This document shows positions 19,150 through 28,857 of a DNA stretch of 64,000 nucleotides, piece by piece. The position numbers and the translations under genes were made by a program. The first letter of the stretch is position 1; the number at the start of each line of letters is the position of its first letter. This stretch comes from Saprospiraceae bacterium (GTDB lineage: Bacteria; Bacteroidota; Bacteroidia; Chitinophagales; Saprospiraceae): NCBI GenBank assembly GCA_013001975.1, contig JABDKX010000076.1:1-64000 (forward strand), written 5' to 3'. A model generated the notes under the pieces. That model saw only the letters and a program-made list of their open reading frames with translations. It did not search any database and was not told the DNA's origin.

Positions 19150-20301
19150 ATGGAAATTGTAGTAAAAACCCTAGAAGGACTAGAAGGTGTTTTAGCCAAT
19201 GAGCTGAAATCACTGCAACTTTCCAATATTGAAATATTAAATAGAGCTGTGCGTTGTGAAGGAACATGGTCACAACTTTATAAATGCAACTATTGTCTCC
19301 GAACTGCAATGCGCGTGCTGGTTCCAATTAAAAAAGCGACTTTAGAAAGTCAAGACGATCTTTATGATGTTGTAAAATCAATTGATTGGACAGAATATAT
19401 TCCAGACAAGAAAACTTTTGCTATTAACGGTACGATTGCAGGTGAATTATTTACTTATTCCCGATTTGCCGTATTCAGAGCTAAAGATGCAATTGCCGAT
19501 CAATTGGTTGAAAAGAAAGGTTATCGACCAAATGTAAAACCCAAAAACCCTGACATCTTAATTGATTTATATATCAATGCAGATAATGAGTTAACCATTT
19601 CGATGGACAGCTCAGGAAAATCATTACACCTTAGAAATTATAAATACCGTCAATACAAAGCACCTTTAAATGAAGTACTGGCTGCAGGAATTATCCTTTT
19701 AGCAGGTTATGATGGTTCACAAGTTTTTCAAGATGCTATGTGTGGTTCAGGAACTCTAATCACAGAAGCTCTGATGATTGCTGCTAATATTCCCGCAGGT
19801 ATGTTCATTGAGAAATTTGCATTTCAAAATTGGGCGAACTTTTCTCCCGAGGTCTGGGAATCTGTTAAAGAAATCGCTAAAAATGGTATCAGACATCCTG
19901 AAAATGAAATTATAGGAAGCGACTTAAACAGATTCGCAATCAGAGACGTAAAGAAAAATCTACAAAAGTTTCCGCTCAAAGAAAAAGTACAATTATTTGA
20001 AAGAGACTTTTTCAAAACCAACGGCCATCCAAATCGTTTACTTATTATGAATCCGCCATATGATAGGCGAATTGCTATGGATAATATTCACGAATTCTAC
20101 AGCGAAATAGGAAATGCACTTAAAAAATTCTGGCAAGATTCCACTGTTTGGGTTATAACCTCAAACTTAAATGCAATGAAAAGTTTTGGATTGAGACCAA
20201 CCAAAAAAATTACTCTTAACAATGGTGGACTTGAATCTAAATTATATAAATTTGAAGTATATGAAGGCTCAAGAAAAGCAAAATTTCAAAGGAAAGATTA
20301 G
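19150..20301 (+). CDS. THUMP-domain class I RNA methyltransferase (RlmL/Trm14-like)
   Basis: 383 residues. The N-terminal part (KTLEGLEGVLANELKSL, about 1-160) is the THUMP plus ferredoxin-like RNA-binding region. The C-terminal Rossmann methyltransferase has FQDAMCGSGTLITEALMIA (SAM-binding motif I), IGSDLNRFAIRD, and the catalytic NPPYDRRI typical of N2-guanine methyltransferases. It resembles the RlmL N-terminal half without the C-terminal RlmK domain. The likely substrate is 23S rRNA or tRNA guanosine, not decidable here. The end of the gene overlaps the next by 41 bp. Confidence 0.88.
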   Translation: MEIVVKTLEGLEGVLANELKSLQLSNIEILNRAVRCEGTWSQLYKCNYCLRTAMRVLVPIKKATLESQDDLYDVVKSIDWTEYIPDKKTFAINGTIAGELFTYSRFAVFRAKDAIADQLVEKKGYRPNVKPKNPDILIDLYINADNELTISMDSSGKSLHLRNYKYRQYKAPLNEVLAAGIILLAGYDGSQVFQDAMCGSGTLITEALMIAANIPAGMFIEKFAFQNWANFSPEVWESVKEIAKNGIRHPENEIIGSDLNRFAIRDVKKNLQKFPLKEKVQLFERDFFKTNGHPNRLLIMNPPYDRRIAMDNIHEFYSEIGNALKKFWQDSTVWVITSNLNAMKSFGLRPTKKITLNNGGLESKLYKFEVYEGSRKAKFQRKD

Positions 20302-20626
20302 AACAACATTCTTGTTCTTTGCTTTTTGTTACCTACCCAATATTATCTTTTCACAAGAAATCAAACAACCAAATTATCAAGTAGTAAATATTAAATTAGA
20401 GGCTTTTAAATCGAAATCTGATAGCATCGCCTTAAATTCAAAAGCAAACTTTACAGTGTCAAATCAAGATTATAACAGCATCTATAATAATCATCTTGGT
20501 GTCTTTTGCAAACTTGAAAATAAAGTTCTTAAAACGAGTCATATACCGTTAAGAATGAGATTGGGATCCAAAGACTATGTTGATCAACTTGAACAAAAAG
20601 TGCCTCTTTATAAGATTCCAAAATAG
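20261..20626 (+). CDS. Small secreted hypothetical protein
   Basis: 121 residues from the ATG that begins a signal-peptide-like N-terminus (MKAQEKQNFKGKIRTTFLFFAFCYLPNIIFSQ). The mature part of about 90 residues has no motif I recognise. The gene overlaps the end of the methyltransferase in another frame by 41 bp, which suggests coupled translation. It converges with the YkgJ-like gene 4 bp away. Being real rather than chance is supported mainly by the signal peptide. Confidence 0.55.
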   Translation: MKAQEKQNFKGKIRTTFLFFAFCYLPNIIFSQEIKQPNYQVVNIKLEAFKSKSDSIALNSKANFTVSNQDYNSIYNNHLGVFCKLENKVLKTSHIPLRMRLGSKDYVDQLEQKVPLYKIPK

Positions 20627-20630
20627 AAAC

Positions 20631-21125
20631 TTAAAATTTAATTACTGACTTCAGCTTTTCTACCACATCATAAGCCGCTGGACAAATTGCGACATTCTTC
20701 ATGGTGAGGTTTCCGATCTGCTCAAACTTTCTTCTATCTGTATGAGGGAATTCCTTACAAGCTTTTGGACGATGATCATAAACGCTGCAATAATTATCAA
20801 CTCCTAAAAAAGCACAAGGTACTTGTTGTAAAACATAATCTCCTTCTTCATCCATTTTTAAATAAGTCTCAATAAATGCAGAAGGTCTCACCTTTAAATG
20901 TTTTGACAAGCGATCAATATCTTTATCAGTAAACAAAGGTCCTGTTGTCTTACAACAATTGGCACAAGTAAGGCAATCGGTATTTGCAAATACTTCCTCA
21001 TGCAACTTTATCATTGTCCCATCCAAATTTTTTGGAGGTCTTTGTTTTAGTTTTCTGAAAAACTTCTTGTTTTCTGATTTTTTATTTGCAGACTGTTCCT
21101 TTATAAATGAAAGTTTATCTTCCAT
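20631..21125 (-). CDS. YkgJ family cysteine cluster protein
   Basis: 164 residues. The cysteines CLTCANCCKTTGP (about residues 54-66), then VPCAFLG, NYCSVYDHRPKACKEFPH and AICPAAYDVV match the YkgJ/UPF0153 cysteine cluster family, thought to bind zinc or an iron-sulfur centre. The first 45 residues are Lys-rich. Biochemical role is unknown. The start codon is immediately next to the stop of bshB1, so the pair is one transcript. Confidence 0.82.
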   Translation of the reverse strand: MEDKLSFIKEQSANKKSENKKFFRKLKQRPPKNLDGTMIKLHEEVFANTDCLTCANCCKTTGPLFTDKDIDRLSKHLKVRPSAFIETYLKMDEEGDYVLQQVPCAFLGVDNYCSVYDHRPKACKEFPHTDRRKFEQIGNLTMKNVAICPAAYDVVEKLKSVIKF

Positions 21126-21850
21126 TAAAGAATTTTTGTAATATCATCAATCCCAATATAGGATGACGATGTAAAACCTTCTGCATATTTGACATTTATT
21201 CTCCTGCCAAATCCTGCTGCTCTGCCTCGTAAATGTTCCAAAAATGATTTTGAGGATATTGGCGTTTGTTCACCAATGTCTTTTGGATTATAAAATTGTG
21301 ATTTAAAACAAAGAACCATTTCAATTTTTCTTTCAAAATGATCTGAGATGTCAACTACAAAATCAGGTTCAAGTTGATAATCTTGGATATAATTATACAC
21401 CTTTTTAGGCCTCCACTTATCTTGTCGTTCGCCATCAATTTGTGTTTCAATTTTAATTAACCCTGATAAGAAACAAGCTTCACTAATCATTTTACTTGCA
21501 TTTCCATGATCAGGATGTCTGTCCATAATGGCATTTGACAAAATGATATCAGGCTGGTATTTTCTGATGACTTTTATAATTTCAATTTTATGTGCCTTAT
21601 CATTTATAAAAAAACCATCAGCAAATCCTAAGTTATCTCGGACTTGAATACCGGCAAACTCTTTGGCTGCATTGGCTTCTTGTAATCTTAATTCAGCTGA
21701 ACCATTTGTCCCTAATTCTCCTTTCGTCAAATCCAAGATGCCAATTTTATACCCTAGATCTAGGTGCTTTAAGAGCGTTGCTCCACAACCTAATTCTACG
21801 TCGTCAGGATGTACACCAATTGCTAATATGTCTAACTTATTTTTTACCAT
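21125..21850 (-). CDS. bshB1: Bacillithiol biosynthesis deacetylase BshB1
   Basis: 241 residues, LmbE-type zinc deacetylase. Zinc and catalytic motifs are visible: AIGVHPDDVELGCG near the N-terminus, GELGTNGSAELRLQEA, and the later DRHPDHGNAS. The product would remove the acetyl group from GlcNAc-malate in bacillithiol synthesis in the cytoplasm. I chose MVKNKLDILA as start because it puts the HPDD motif at the usual distance; a longer frame to 21901 lies inside fabH. The start overlaps the fabH stop by 7 bp. No other bsh gene is in the window. Confidence 0.88.
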   Translation of the reverse strand: MVKNKLDILAIGVHPDDVELGCGATLLKHLDLGYKIGILDLTKGELGTNGSAELRLQEANAAKEFAGIQVRDNLGFADGFFINDKAHKIEIIKVIRKYQPDIILSNAIMDRHPDHGNASKMISEACFLSGLIKIETQIDGERQDKWRPKKVYNYIQDYQLEPDFVVDISDHFERKIEMVLCFKSQFYNPKDIGEQTPISSKSFLEHLRGRAAGFGRRINVKYAEGFTSSSYIGIDDITKIL

Positions 21851-22905
21851 CTTATTAATGCGCTTCCCCAAGTAAAACCAGATCCAAAAGCTGCTAAGCA
21901 AACCAAGTCACCTTCTTTAATTTTACCTTTTTCCCACGCTTCAGTCATTGCAATAGGAATTGAAGCAGCCGTTGTATTTCCATATTTCTGAATGTTATTA
22001 TACACTTGATCATCATTAAGTCCAAATGACTTTTGTACAAATTGACTGATTCTTAAGTTTGCCTGATGAGGCACCAAAAGTGAAATATCATCTTGACTTA
22101 ATCCAGTCTTTGCCAATGCCTCTTTTATAACTTGGGCAAATTTTACAACTGCATTTTTAAAAACCAATTGTCCGTTCATATTTGGATAAAAGTAGCCATT
22201 ATCAAACATATTTTGGGTTGCAAACATGCCACCCAGTTCATTGACATCGGGATATCCATAGTCTTTTTTTACTTCATCGTGATATCCTCCGTGGCAGCCT
22301 GGATTTATCATAGCCAATTCTTCAGCATATGTACCGTTAGAGTGGAGATGGGTTGTCAAAATTCCTCTGCCCTCTTCTTCTGTTGGTTGAAGAACAACTG
22401 CTCCAGCACCATCACCAAAAATAACCGTAACATTCCTACCAGATGTATTAAAATCGAGCCCCATGGAATGCATTTCTGATCCTACTAACAATATGTTTTT
22501 ATACATACCAGTTTTGATAAATTGATCGGCTACTGATAATCCATAAATGAAACCAGAACATTGATTTCTAATATCTAGAGCACCTATTTCCGTTCCTGTA
22601 ATGCCAAGTTCTCTTTGCAACAGCACACCACAACCAGGAAAATAATAATCTGGGCTTAAGGTTGCGAATACTATAAAATCAATGTCTTCTTTTTCTATCC
22701 CTGCACGTTTAATTGCCACCTCGGCTGCTTTTTTTGCCATCGATGAGGTCGTTTCCTGATGTTTGGTCGCGTATCTTCTCTCCTTTATACCCGTTCTTTC
22801 TTGGATCCATTCATCAGAAGTATCCATATGTTTGGTCAATTCATTATTTGTAATAACATTTTCAGGAACATAATATCCCAATCCAGCAACTTTTGTTTTA
22901 ACCAT
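21844..22905 (-). CDS. fabH: Beta-ketoacyl-ACP synthase III
   Basis: 353 residues, somewhat longer than E. coli FabH (about 317). The Cys-His-Asn triad is intact: Cys116 in DIRNQCSGF, His in LLVPHQANLRI and Asn in GNTTAASIPI. An oxyanion/glycine loop (CLAAFGSGFTWGSALIRW) closes the protein. It would start fatty acid synthesis by condensing acyl-CoA with malonyl-ACP in the cytoplasm. The longer form is common in Bacteroidota and may take branched or longer starters, which is inference. It heads a three-gene minus-strand run with bshB1 and the YkgJ-type gene. Confidence 0.88.
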   Translation of the reverse strand: MVKTKVAGLGYYVPENVITNNELTKHMDTSDEWIQERTGIKERRYATKHQETTSSMAKKAAEVAIKRAGIEKEDIDFIVFATLSPDYYFPGCGVLLQRELGITGTEIGALDIRNQCSGFIYGLSVADQFIKTGMYKNILLVGSEMHSMGLDFNTSGRNVTVIFGDGAGAVVLQPTEEEGRGILTTHLHSNGTYAEELAMINPGCHGGYHDEVKKDYGYPDVNELGGMFATQNMFDNGYFYPNMNGQLVFKNAVVKFAQVIKEALAKTGLSQDDISLLVPHQANLRISQFVQKSFGLNDDQVYNNIQKYGNTTAASIPIAMTEAWEKGKIKEGDLVCLAAFGSGFTWGSALIRW

Positions 22906-23039
22906 ATTTTCTAGCTTTGCGACACAAATTTGCTAATAATTTATACTTAGTGTAAAAAAAAACCTCAACAATATTAAAAATGAGTAATTAAAGTATAAAC
23001 TTCGATGCGTGAAATATTAATTTATAATATTTGCAAAAT

Positions 23040-23741
23040 ATGAACAAAACGAAAGCCAAATTACAAGATTTAGCATATAAATTACTTGATCCTTTTGTCA
23101 AATTGCTAATAAAACTGGGCGTTACGCCTAATATGATTACCTTTTTAGGCTTTCTTATTACTGTACTCTCTACTGCATTATTAATCTATGGCGCTGAAAT
23201 TGGAGATCGCAGTGATCATAGTTTTTTAGGCTATGCCGGAATAATAATTCTTTTAGCTGGTGCCATGGATATGGTTGATGGCCGTTTGGCAAGACTAAAT
23301 AATCAGGCACACCCATTTGGAGCACTTTATGATAGCGTTGTTGACAGATACAGCGAATTGGTGATGTTTTTCGGCTTTTGTTATTATACAGTCACTCAAA
23401 ACTACTTATTTACTTCATTATTTTGCTTTCTTGCCATGATCGGATCAATTATGGTAAGTTACACCAGAGCAAGAGCCGAAGGTTTAGGTGTCAATGCAAG
23501 CGTCGGTTTGATGCAAAGGCCAGAAAGAATCGTTTTAGTTTCTGTTGCCAGCATTTTAACTAGCATAGTATCAAGTCTAATTGGAGGTGATTTTAAAATC
23601 GAAGTTCCTTGGTTATCACAGCCAGCCTTTGAAACCATCTCTATCTTCAGTTGGTCTATTTTTTTCCTTGCCATTTCAGCAAATATTACAGCTTTAAGGA
23701 GACTCACATTTGCAAAAAAAGAACTATTCAAACAAGATTAA
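23040..23741 (+). CDS. CDP-alcohol phosphatidyltransferase (candidate phosphatidylinositol-phosphate synthase)
   Basis: 233 residues from ATG (an in-frame TTG nine bases earlier is less likely). It is a multi-span membrane protein with the full family signature DG-x2-AR-x8-G-x3-D-x3-D at MVDGRLARLNNQAHPFG to YDSVVD. The enzyme transfers an alcohol phosphate onto a CDP-lipid. The substrate is not readable from sequence, but the downstream myo-inositol-phosphate synthase makes inositol phosphate the best guess, giving phosphatidylinositol phosphate. It is the first gene of a plus-strand lipid cluster and is separated from the next by 143 bp that contain a small inverted repeat. Confidence 0.85.
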   Translation: MNKTKAKLQDLAYKLLDPFVKLLIKLGVTPNMITFLGFLITVLSTALLIYGAEIGDRSDHSFLGYAGIIILLAGAMDMVDGRLARLNNQAHPFGALYDSVVDRYSELVMFFGFCYYTVTQNYLFTSLFCFLAMIGSIMVSYTRARAEGLGVNASVGLMQRPERIVLVSVASILTSIVSSLIGGDFKIEVPWLSQPAFETISIFSWSIFFLAISANITALRRLTFAKKELFKQD

Positions 23742-23792
23742 AATTAAGTTCTTTTCCAATTCAAATAGATTCTATCCCAATTAGATGTTATA

Positions 23793-23810
23793 TTATGACG
23801 TTTGTCATAA
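23793..23810. promoter_or_regulatory. Inverted repeat TTATGAC-N4-GTCATAA
   Basis: A perfect 7-bp inverted repeat with a 4-base spacer lies in the gap between the CDP-alcohol transferase and the DUF4833-like gene. It could be an operator or a short hairpin in the message. There is no T-run, so it is not a typical terminator. Confidence 0.3.
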
Positions 23811-23884
23811 AATAATGCGTTCAATATATAGCACTTAAATTCAAGTCACTATATTTGATAATAATTTATCCTTGCCAATAAACT

Positions 23885-24400
23885 ATGTTTAAAAAACTAG
23901 ATAAATCCCAGTTTAAAGTAATAGGAGAAAAAGGTCTTCCTGAACATTACCCTATACCCAAAAATATAGCTGGTTTATTATTTTATATTCAAAGAAATTT
24001 AAACAAAAATACCGTTGTATATGCTATTAACAAGGATGCCAATGGTTATCTAAATGAAACCTTCCCCATGAAGGTGTTTTGGATTAAATATGACAACGGA
24101 GCTGTAATTGCTGAATTAAATAAGCTTCAAACAAAAGCTTTTGGCTACTCTTCAAAAAAAATTAATAATACAACATTTGAGTTTGTGATGGATTCACACA
24201 AACAACTCCGTTTTTTCATCGCTCAGAATGAACAAAATGAGTTTAACATTATTACAAAGATAAATTCTAAAGATGCATTGCTATCTAACATTTATGTTTA
24301 TGCCAATGAATTTGGATTGTTTCCAAAAGTTGAATACATAGAGTTATACGGCAACCATATAGACAGTGATCTGCCCAGTTATGAAAAAATTCTGATTTGA
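23885..24400 (+). CDS. DUF4833-like protein in lipid cluster
   Basis: 171 residues with no signal peptide or membrane span. The stretch LLFYIQRNLNKNTVVYAINKD, followed by LNETFPMKVFWIKYDNG and LQTKAFGYSS, matches my memory of the DUF4833 family; this assignment is moderate. The rest is a beta-rich cytoplasmic-type protein with no catalytic motif I can name. It is 8 bp from the PAP2/AUR1-like gene, so it is surely co-transcribed with it. A role in phosphoinositol lipid chemistry is suggested only by this position. Confidence 0.72.
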   Translation: MFKKLDKSQFKVIGEKGLPEHYPIPKNIAGLLFYIQRNLNKNTVVYAINKDANGYLNETFPMKVFWIKYDNGAVIAELNKLQTKAFGYSSKKINNTTFEFVMDSHKQLRFFIAQNEQNEFNIITKINSKDALLSNIYVYANEFGLFPKVEYIELYGNHIDSDLPSYEKILI

Positions 24401-24408
24401 CTTAACCT

Positions 24409-25347
24409 ATGACTGACTTAACGCAATTCGATAGACTCTCAAAACCATGGGTCAAATGGTTTATGATTTTATCCATCCTATATTGGTTATGGTTTGCAGT
24501 TGTCGTTGGCATAGATGATCTGAATATCTACTTCTATATAATGATTACCTTCTTTTTCTTCAACAGTGCGAGAACTAGGAAGTTACTGGTAGTATTTAGT
24601 CCCTTTTTCATTTACATGATACTCTACAGCTCCCTTAAGGTACTGCATAAGTTTAATGTTTTCACTATTCATATTGAAGATTTATACGAACTTGAAGTCA
24701 AATTATTTGGCATTTGGTATAATGGCAAAAAAGTACCTGTCAGTGAATATTTTGTTGAAAACCTCAACCCCTTTTTGGACTTTTATGCAGGTGCCAGCTA
24801 TATCACTTGGGTCCCTTTTCCGATTTTGTTTGCCCTCATTCTGTTTTTTAGTAACAAACCAAAAATTGCGTTCAATTTTTGGGTATCATTCTTAATTGCC
24901 AACCTATTGGGATTTATCGGTTATATAACCTATCCTGCAGCTCCGCCATGGTACTATTTTGAGTATGGCAGTCAATTAATAGTTGATCTGAAAGGTAATG
25001 CCGCTGGTTTGGCTCGATTTGATGATATTATCGGTATGCCTATTTATAAAAACATGTACAGTGAAGGCACCAATACTTTTGGCGCTATGCCCTCAATGCA
25101 TGCTGCATTTCCATTGCTTTTAACCTATTTTTCTTTAAAATTTGGCAAAAAGTGGATAACAATAGTTGCAATCATCAGTATGGTAGGTATTTGGTTTGGA
25201 GCTGTTTATACTGCCCATCACTATATTATTGACATAATTTTTGGAATTCTATGTGGTATTCTTGCAATAATTATCACAGAATCCCTCATAAATCGTAAAT
25301 TTGCGGTTCGATGGTACGAATCAGCCATTGATTTTATAAGAAAATAG
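24409..25347 (+). CDS. PAP2 family membrane protein, AUR1/inositol-phosphorylceramide synthase-like
   Basis: 312 residues with about six or more membrane spans. Two PAP2 motifs are clear: GAMPSMHAAFP (motif C2, catalytic His) and YTAHHYIIDIIFG (motif C3, His and Asp). The long N-terminal membrane part and the PAAPPWYYFEYG loop before C2 resemble AUR1/IPC synthase-like proteins rather than small lipid phosphatases. Such enzymes move inositol phosphate from phosphatidylinositol to ceramide at the membrane. With serine palmitoyltransferase 15 bp downstream and inositol-phosphate synthase in the same run, this role is well supported by context but not proven. Confidence 0.82.
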   Translation: MTDLTQFDRLSKPWVKWFMILSILYWLWFAVVVGIDDLNIYFYIMITFFFFNSARTRKLLVVFSPFFIYMILYSSLKVLHKFNVFTIHIEDLYELEVKLFGIWYNGKKVPVSEYFVENLNPFLDFYAGASYITWVPFPILFALILFFSNKPKIAFNFWVSFLIANLLGFIGYITYPAAPPWYYFEYGSQLIVDLKGNAAGLARFDDIIGMPIYKNMYSEGTNTFGAMPSMHAAFPLLLTYFSLKFGKKWITIVAIISMVGIWFGAVYTAHHYIIDIIFGILCGILAIIITESLINRKFAVRWYESAIDFIRK

Positions 25348-26571
<1,224 letters not shown>

Positions 26572-26716
26572 TTTTTAGATTCCTAAAGAATCTTCTGTAT
26601 AAAATTAACTCATTTTATATTGGTGTCATTTTAGTGTTTATTCATTTTGGGGAACACGGCAATTATAAATGTGAGTACATTTAAAAGATAAATTCTAAGC
26701 CAATAAACAGTATAAT

Positions 26717-27847
26717 ATGAGTCTCGTCATTAGAGAAGCCAATTCAAATAAAGACATTAAAAAGTTTATTGATTTTGCTCATGATCTTCATGCGAATGAT
26801 AAAAACTATGTCCCCGAAATCTATGTAGCGCAAAGAGAATTTTTTGATAAAAAAAAATATCCTTTTTATGAATATGGTGAAGCACAATGCTTCCTAGCCT
26901 ATGAAGATGATAAAATTGTTGGTCGCATAGCAGCTATTAAAAACAAGAGATATAATGACTATCACAATTCCAATATTGGTTTTTTTGGCTTTCTAGAATT
27001 TATCGAATCGAAAGAAGTCGCTCAGGCATTATTAGAAAAAGCTGGAGAATGGTTGTCTGATGAAAATTATGATTACTTGATGGGACCTACCAACTTTACG
27101 ACCAACGAAACATCCGGTTTTTTAGTTGAAGGATTCGATACGCCACCTATGATTATGATGGCACACAACCCATCTTACTATGATGGCATCTTAAAAGAAA
27201 TTGGCCTTAAAAAAGAAATGGACATGTTTGCATACATGATCTATTCTGAAAAAGCTTCAGACAAGTCAATCAAGCTTTCTCAAATGCTTGAAGAACGTTT
27301 AAAAAGGTCAAATATCACCATTCGAAATCTCAGCCTTAAAAACTTCAAAACTGAAGTAAAGAATATAAAGGAAGTGTATAATGAAGCTTGGGAGAATAAC
27401 TGGGGCTTCGTGCCATTTACAGATCGTGAATTTGATCACATTGCTTCTGGATTGAAAATGTTAGCAGATGAAAAGTTTGCTTATATCGCAGAAGATGATG
27501 GCAAAATGATTGGCTTTTCAATATCTGTTCCCAATCTGAATGAAATCACAATTAACTTCAAAAAAGGTCGACTACTTCCATTTAATATTTTTAAAATCTT
27601 ATTAAACAAGAAGAAGCTGAAGACCGTTAGAATCATGGCAACAGGAATCAAAGAAGCTTATCGAAGAAAAGGTATTGAAGCCATATTTTTTGCTAAGAAT
27701 ATTCTTGAAGCCAGAAAAAGGAAATTAATTGGAGGTGAAGCTTCATGGATTCTTGAAAGCAATCAAGAAATGGTTGTTTCAGCTGAAAAATTAAATGGCA
27801 TTAAATATAAAACCTACAGACTTTACAACTATCCACTTAAAGGTTAA
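26717..27847 (+). CDS. GNAT-like N-acyltransferase, candidate bacterial ceramide synthase
   Basis: 376 residues, soluble, with two halves resembling GNAT folds. Visible landmarks are AQCFLAYEDDKIVGRIAAI (first half, acyl-CoA type beta strand), a conserved GFFGFLEFIE, the loop LMGPTNFTTNETSGFLVEGFD, and TGIKEAYRRKGIEAIFF in the second half, which looks like the acyl-CoA pyrophosphate-binding R-x-x-G motif. In Caulobacter a GNAT-family protein is the bacterial ceramide synthase, and this position between SPT and a reductase fits that role. It would then N-acylate the sphingoid base. The assignment is inference from context; the GNAT fold itself is likely. Confidence 0.72.
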   Translation: MSLVIREANSNKDIKKFIDFAHDLHANDKNYVPEIYVAQREFFDKKKYPFYEYGEAQCFLAYEDDKIVGRIAAIKNKRYNDYHNSNIGFFGFLEFIESKEVAQALLEKAGEWLSDENYDYLMGPTNFTTNETSGFLVEGFDTPPMIMMAHNPSYYDGILKEIGLKKEMDMFAYMIYSEKASDKSIKLSQMLEERLKRSNITIRNLSLKNFKTEVKNIKEVYNEAWENNWGFVPFTDREFDHIASGLKMLADEKFAYIAEDDGKMIGFSISVPNLNEITINFKKGRLLPFNIFKILLNKKKLKTVRIMATGIKEAYRRKGIEAIFFAKNILEARKRKLIGGEASWILESNQEMVVSAEKLNGIKYKTYRLYNYPLKG

Positions 27848-27859
27848 TTAGGATTCCCA

Positions 27860-28852
27860 ATGAGTAAAAAAGTTTTAATTACCGGTAGTAATGGTTTTTT
27901 AGGCAGCTTCATAGTTGAAGAAGCTTTAAAACAAAATTACCTTATACATGCAGGTGTTAGAAAATCAAGCAACCTCCAGTATTTAACTGATCCACGAATC
28001 AACTTTCTTTACTACGACTTTGATAATGAAAATAACTTAAGAGAACAACTGAGATCTCACAGATTTGATTATATCATTTTAAATGCAGGCATTACAAATG
28101 CTTTAAACCGCGAAACATACTTTAAAGTTAATTCAGGTTATACCAGAAAGTTCTGTAAGATATTGATTGAAGAAAATGTAATTCCTGAAAAACTTATATT
28201 CATTAGCAGTTTGGCATCTTACGGTCCAGCTGAGAATCAAGCAAATCAAATTCTAGACGGACAATCTGTTCCTCATCCAGCTACTTGGTATGGTGAATCA
28301 AAATTGCAAGCTGAGCAATTTATTCAATCTTATAACACCATACCCAGCATCATTTTCAGACCAACAGCTGTATTTGGACCTCGAGATACAGATATGGTAG
28401 CTGTTTATAAAACGATAAAAAGTGGTATTGAAGCGAAAATTGGCTTTGGAAATCAAGATCAATCTTTTATTTATGTAAAAGATCTGGCGCACTTAATCGT
28501 AAATTCACTTCAAGTAAAGGCCGTAAATAAAGGGTATTTTGTCTCAGATGGCAATATTTATCCGAGTAAACAATTATTTGATATACTAAAGAAAATCCTT
28601 TCCAAGAAAACAATTAAATTCACGATCCCAATTCCAGCCATGAAAGTTATAGCTGGAATAAGCGAACTCGTTGGAAAGGCCAGAGGGGTAACACCTTTGT
28701 TAAATAGAAATAAGGTAAAAGAATATTTTGCAAGGTCTTTTGCTGTAGATATTGATGACTTAAAAAAAGATTTTAACTTCGCACCAAAATATGACCTTGA
28801 GTCGGGTCTTCAAGAAACGATTGCTTGGTGTAAACAACAAAAACTACTATAG
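27860..28852 (+). CDS. NAD-dependent epimerase/dehydratase, candidate ceramide reductase
   Basis: 330 residues, extended SDR. The N-terminal ITGSNGFLGSF is the NAD(P)-binding glycine motif. The YGESKLQAE sequence gives the catalytic Tyr and Lys, and FRPTAVFGPRD is the substrate-side strand. In Caulobacter and Bacteroides sphingolipid loci an enzyme of this type reduces the 3-keto group of oxidised ceramide. Its place 12 bp after the GNAT gene and 5 bp before the inositol-phosphate synthase supports the same job here. A general sugar-epimerase role cannot be excluded from sequence alone. Confidence 0.82.
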   Translation: MSKKVLITGSNGFLGSFIVEEALKQNYLIHAGVRKSSNLQYLTDPRINFLYYDFDNENNLREQLRSHRFDYIILNAGITNALNRETYFKVNSGYTRKFCKILIEENVIPEKLIFISSLASYGPAENQANQILDGQSVPHPATWYGESKLQAEQFIQSYNTIPSIIFRPTAVFGPRDTDMVAVYKTIKSGIEAKIGFGNQDQSFIYVKDLAHLIVNSLQVKAVNKGYFVSDGNIYPSKQLFDILKKILSKKTIKFTIPIPAMKVIAGISELVGKARGVTPLLNRNKVKEYFARSFAVDIDDLKKDFNFAPKYDLESGLQETIAWCKQQKLL

Positions 28853-28857
28853 ATAAT

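Noticed and set aside
26577..26593. Small hairpin (6-bp stem) after the SPT gene as a terminator
   Set aside because: There is no T-run, and the next gene belongs to the same pathway. It might be an attenuator, but the stem is too short to claim.
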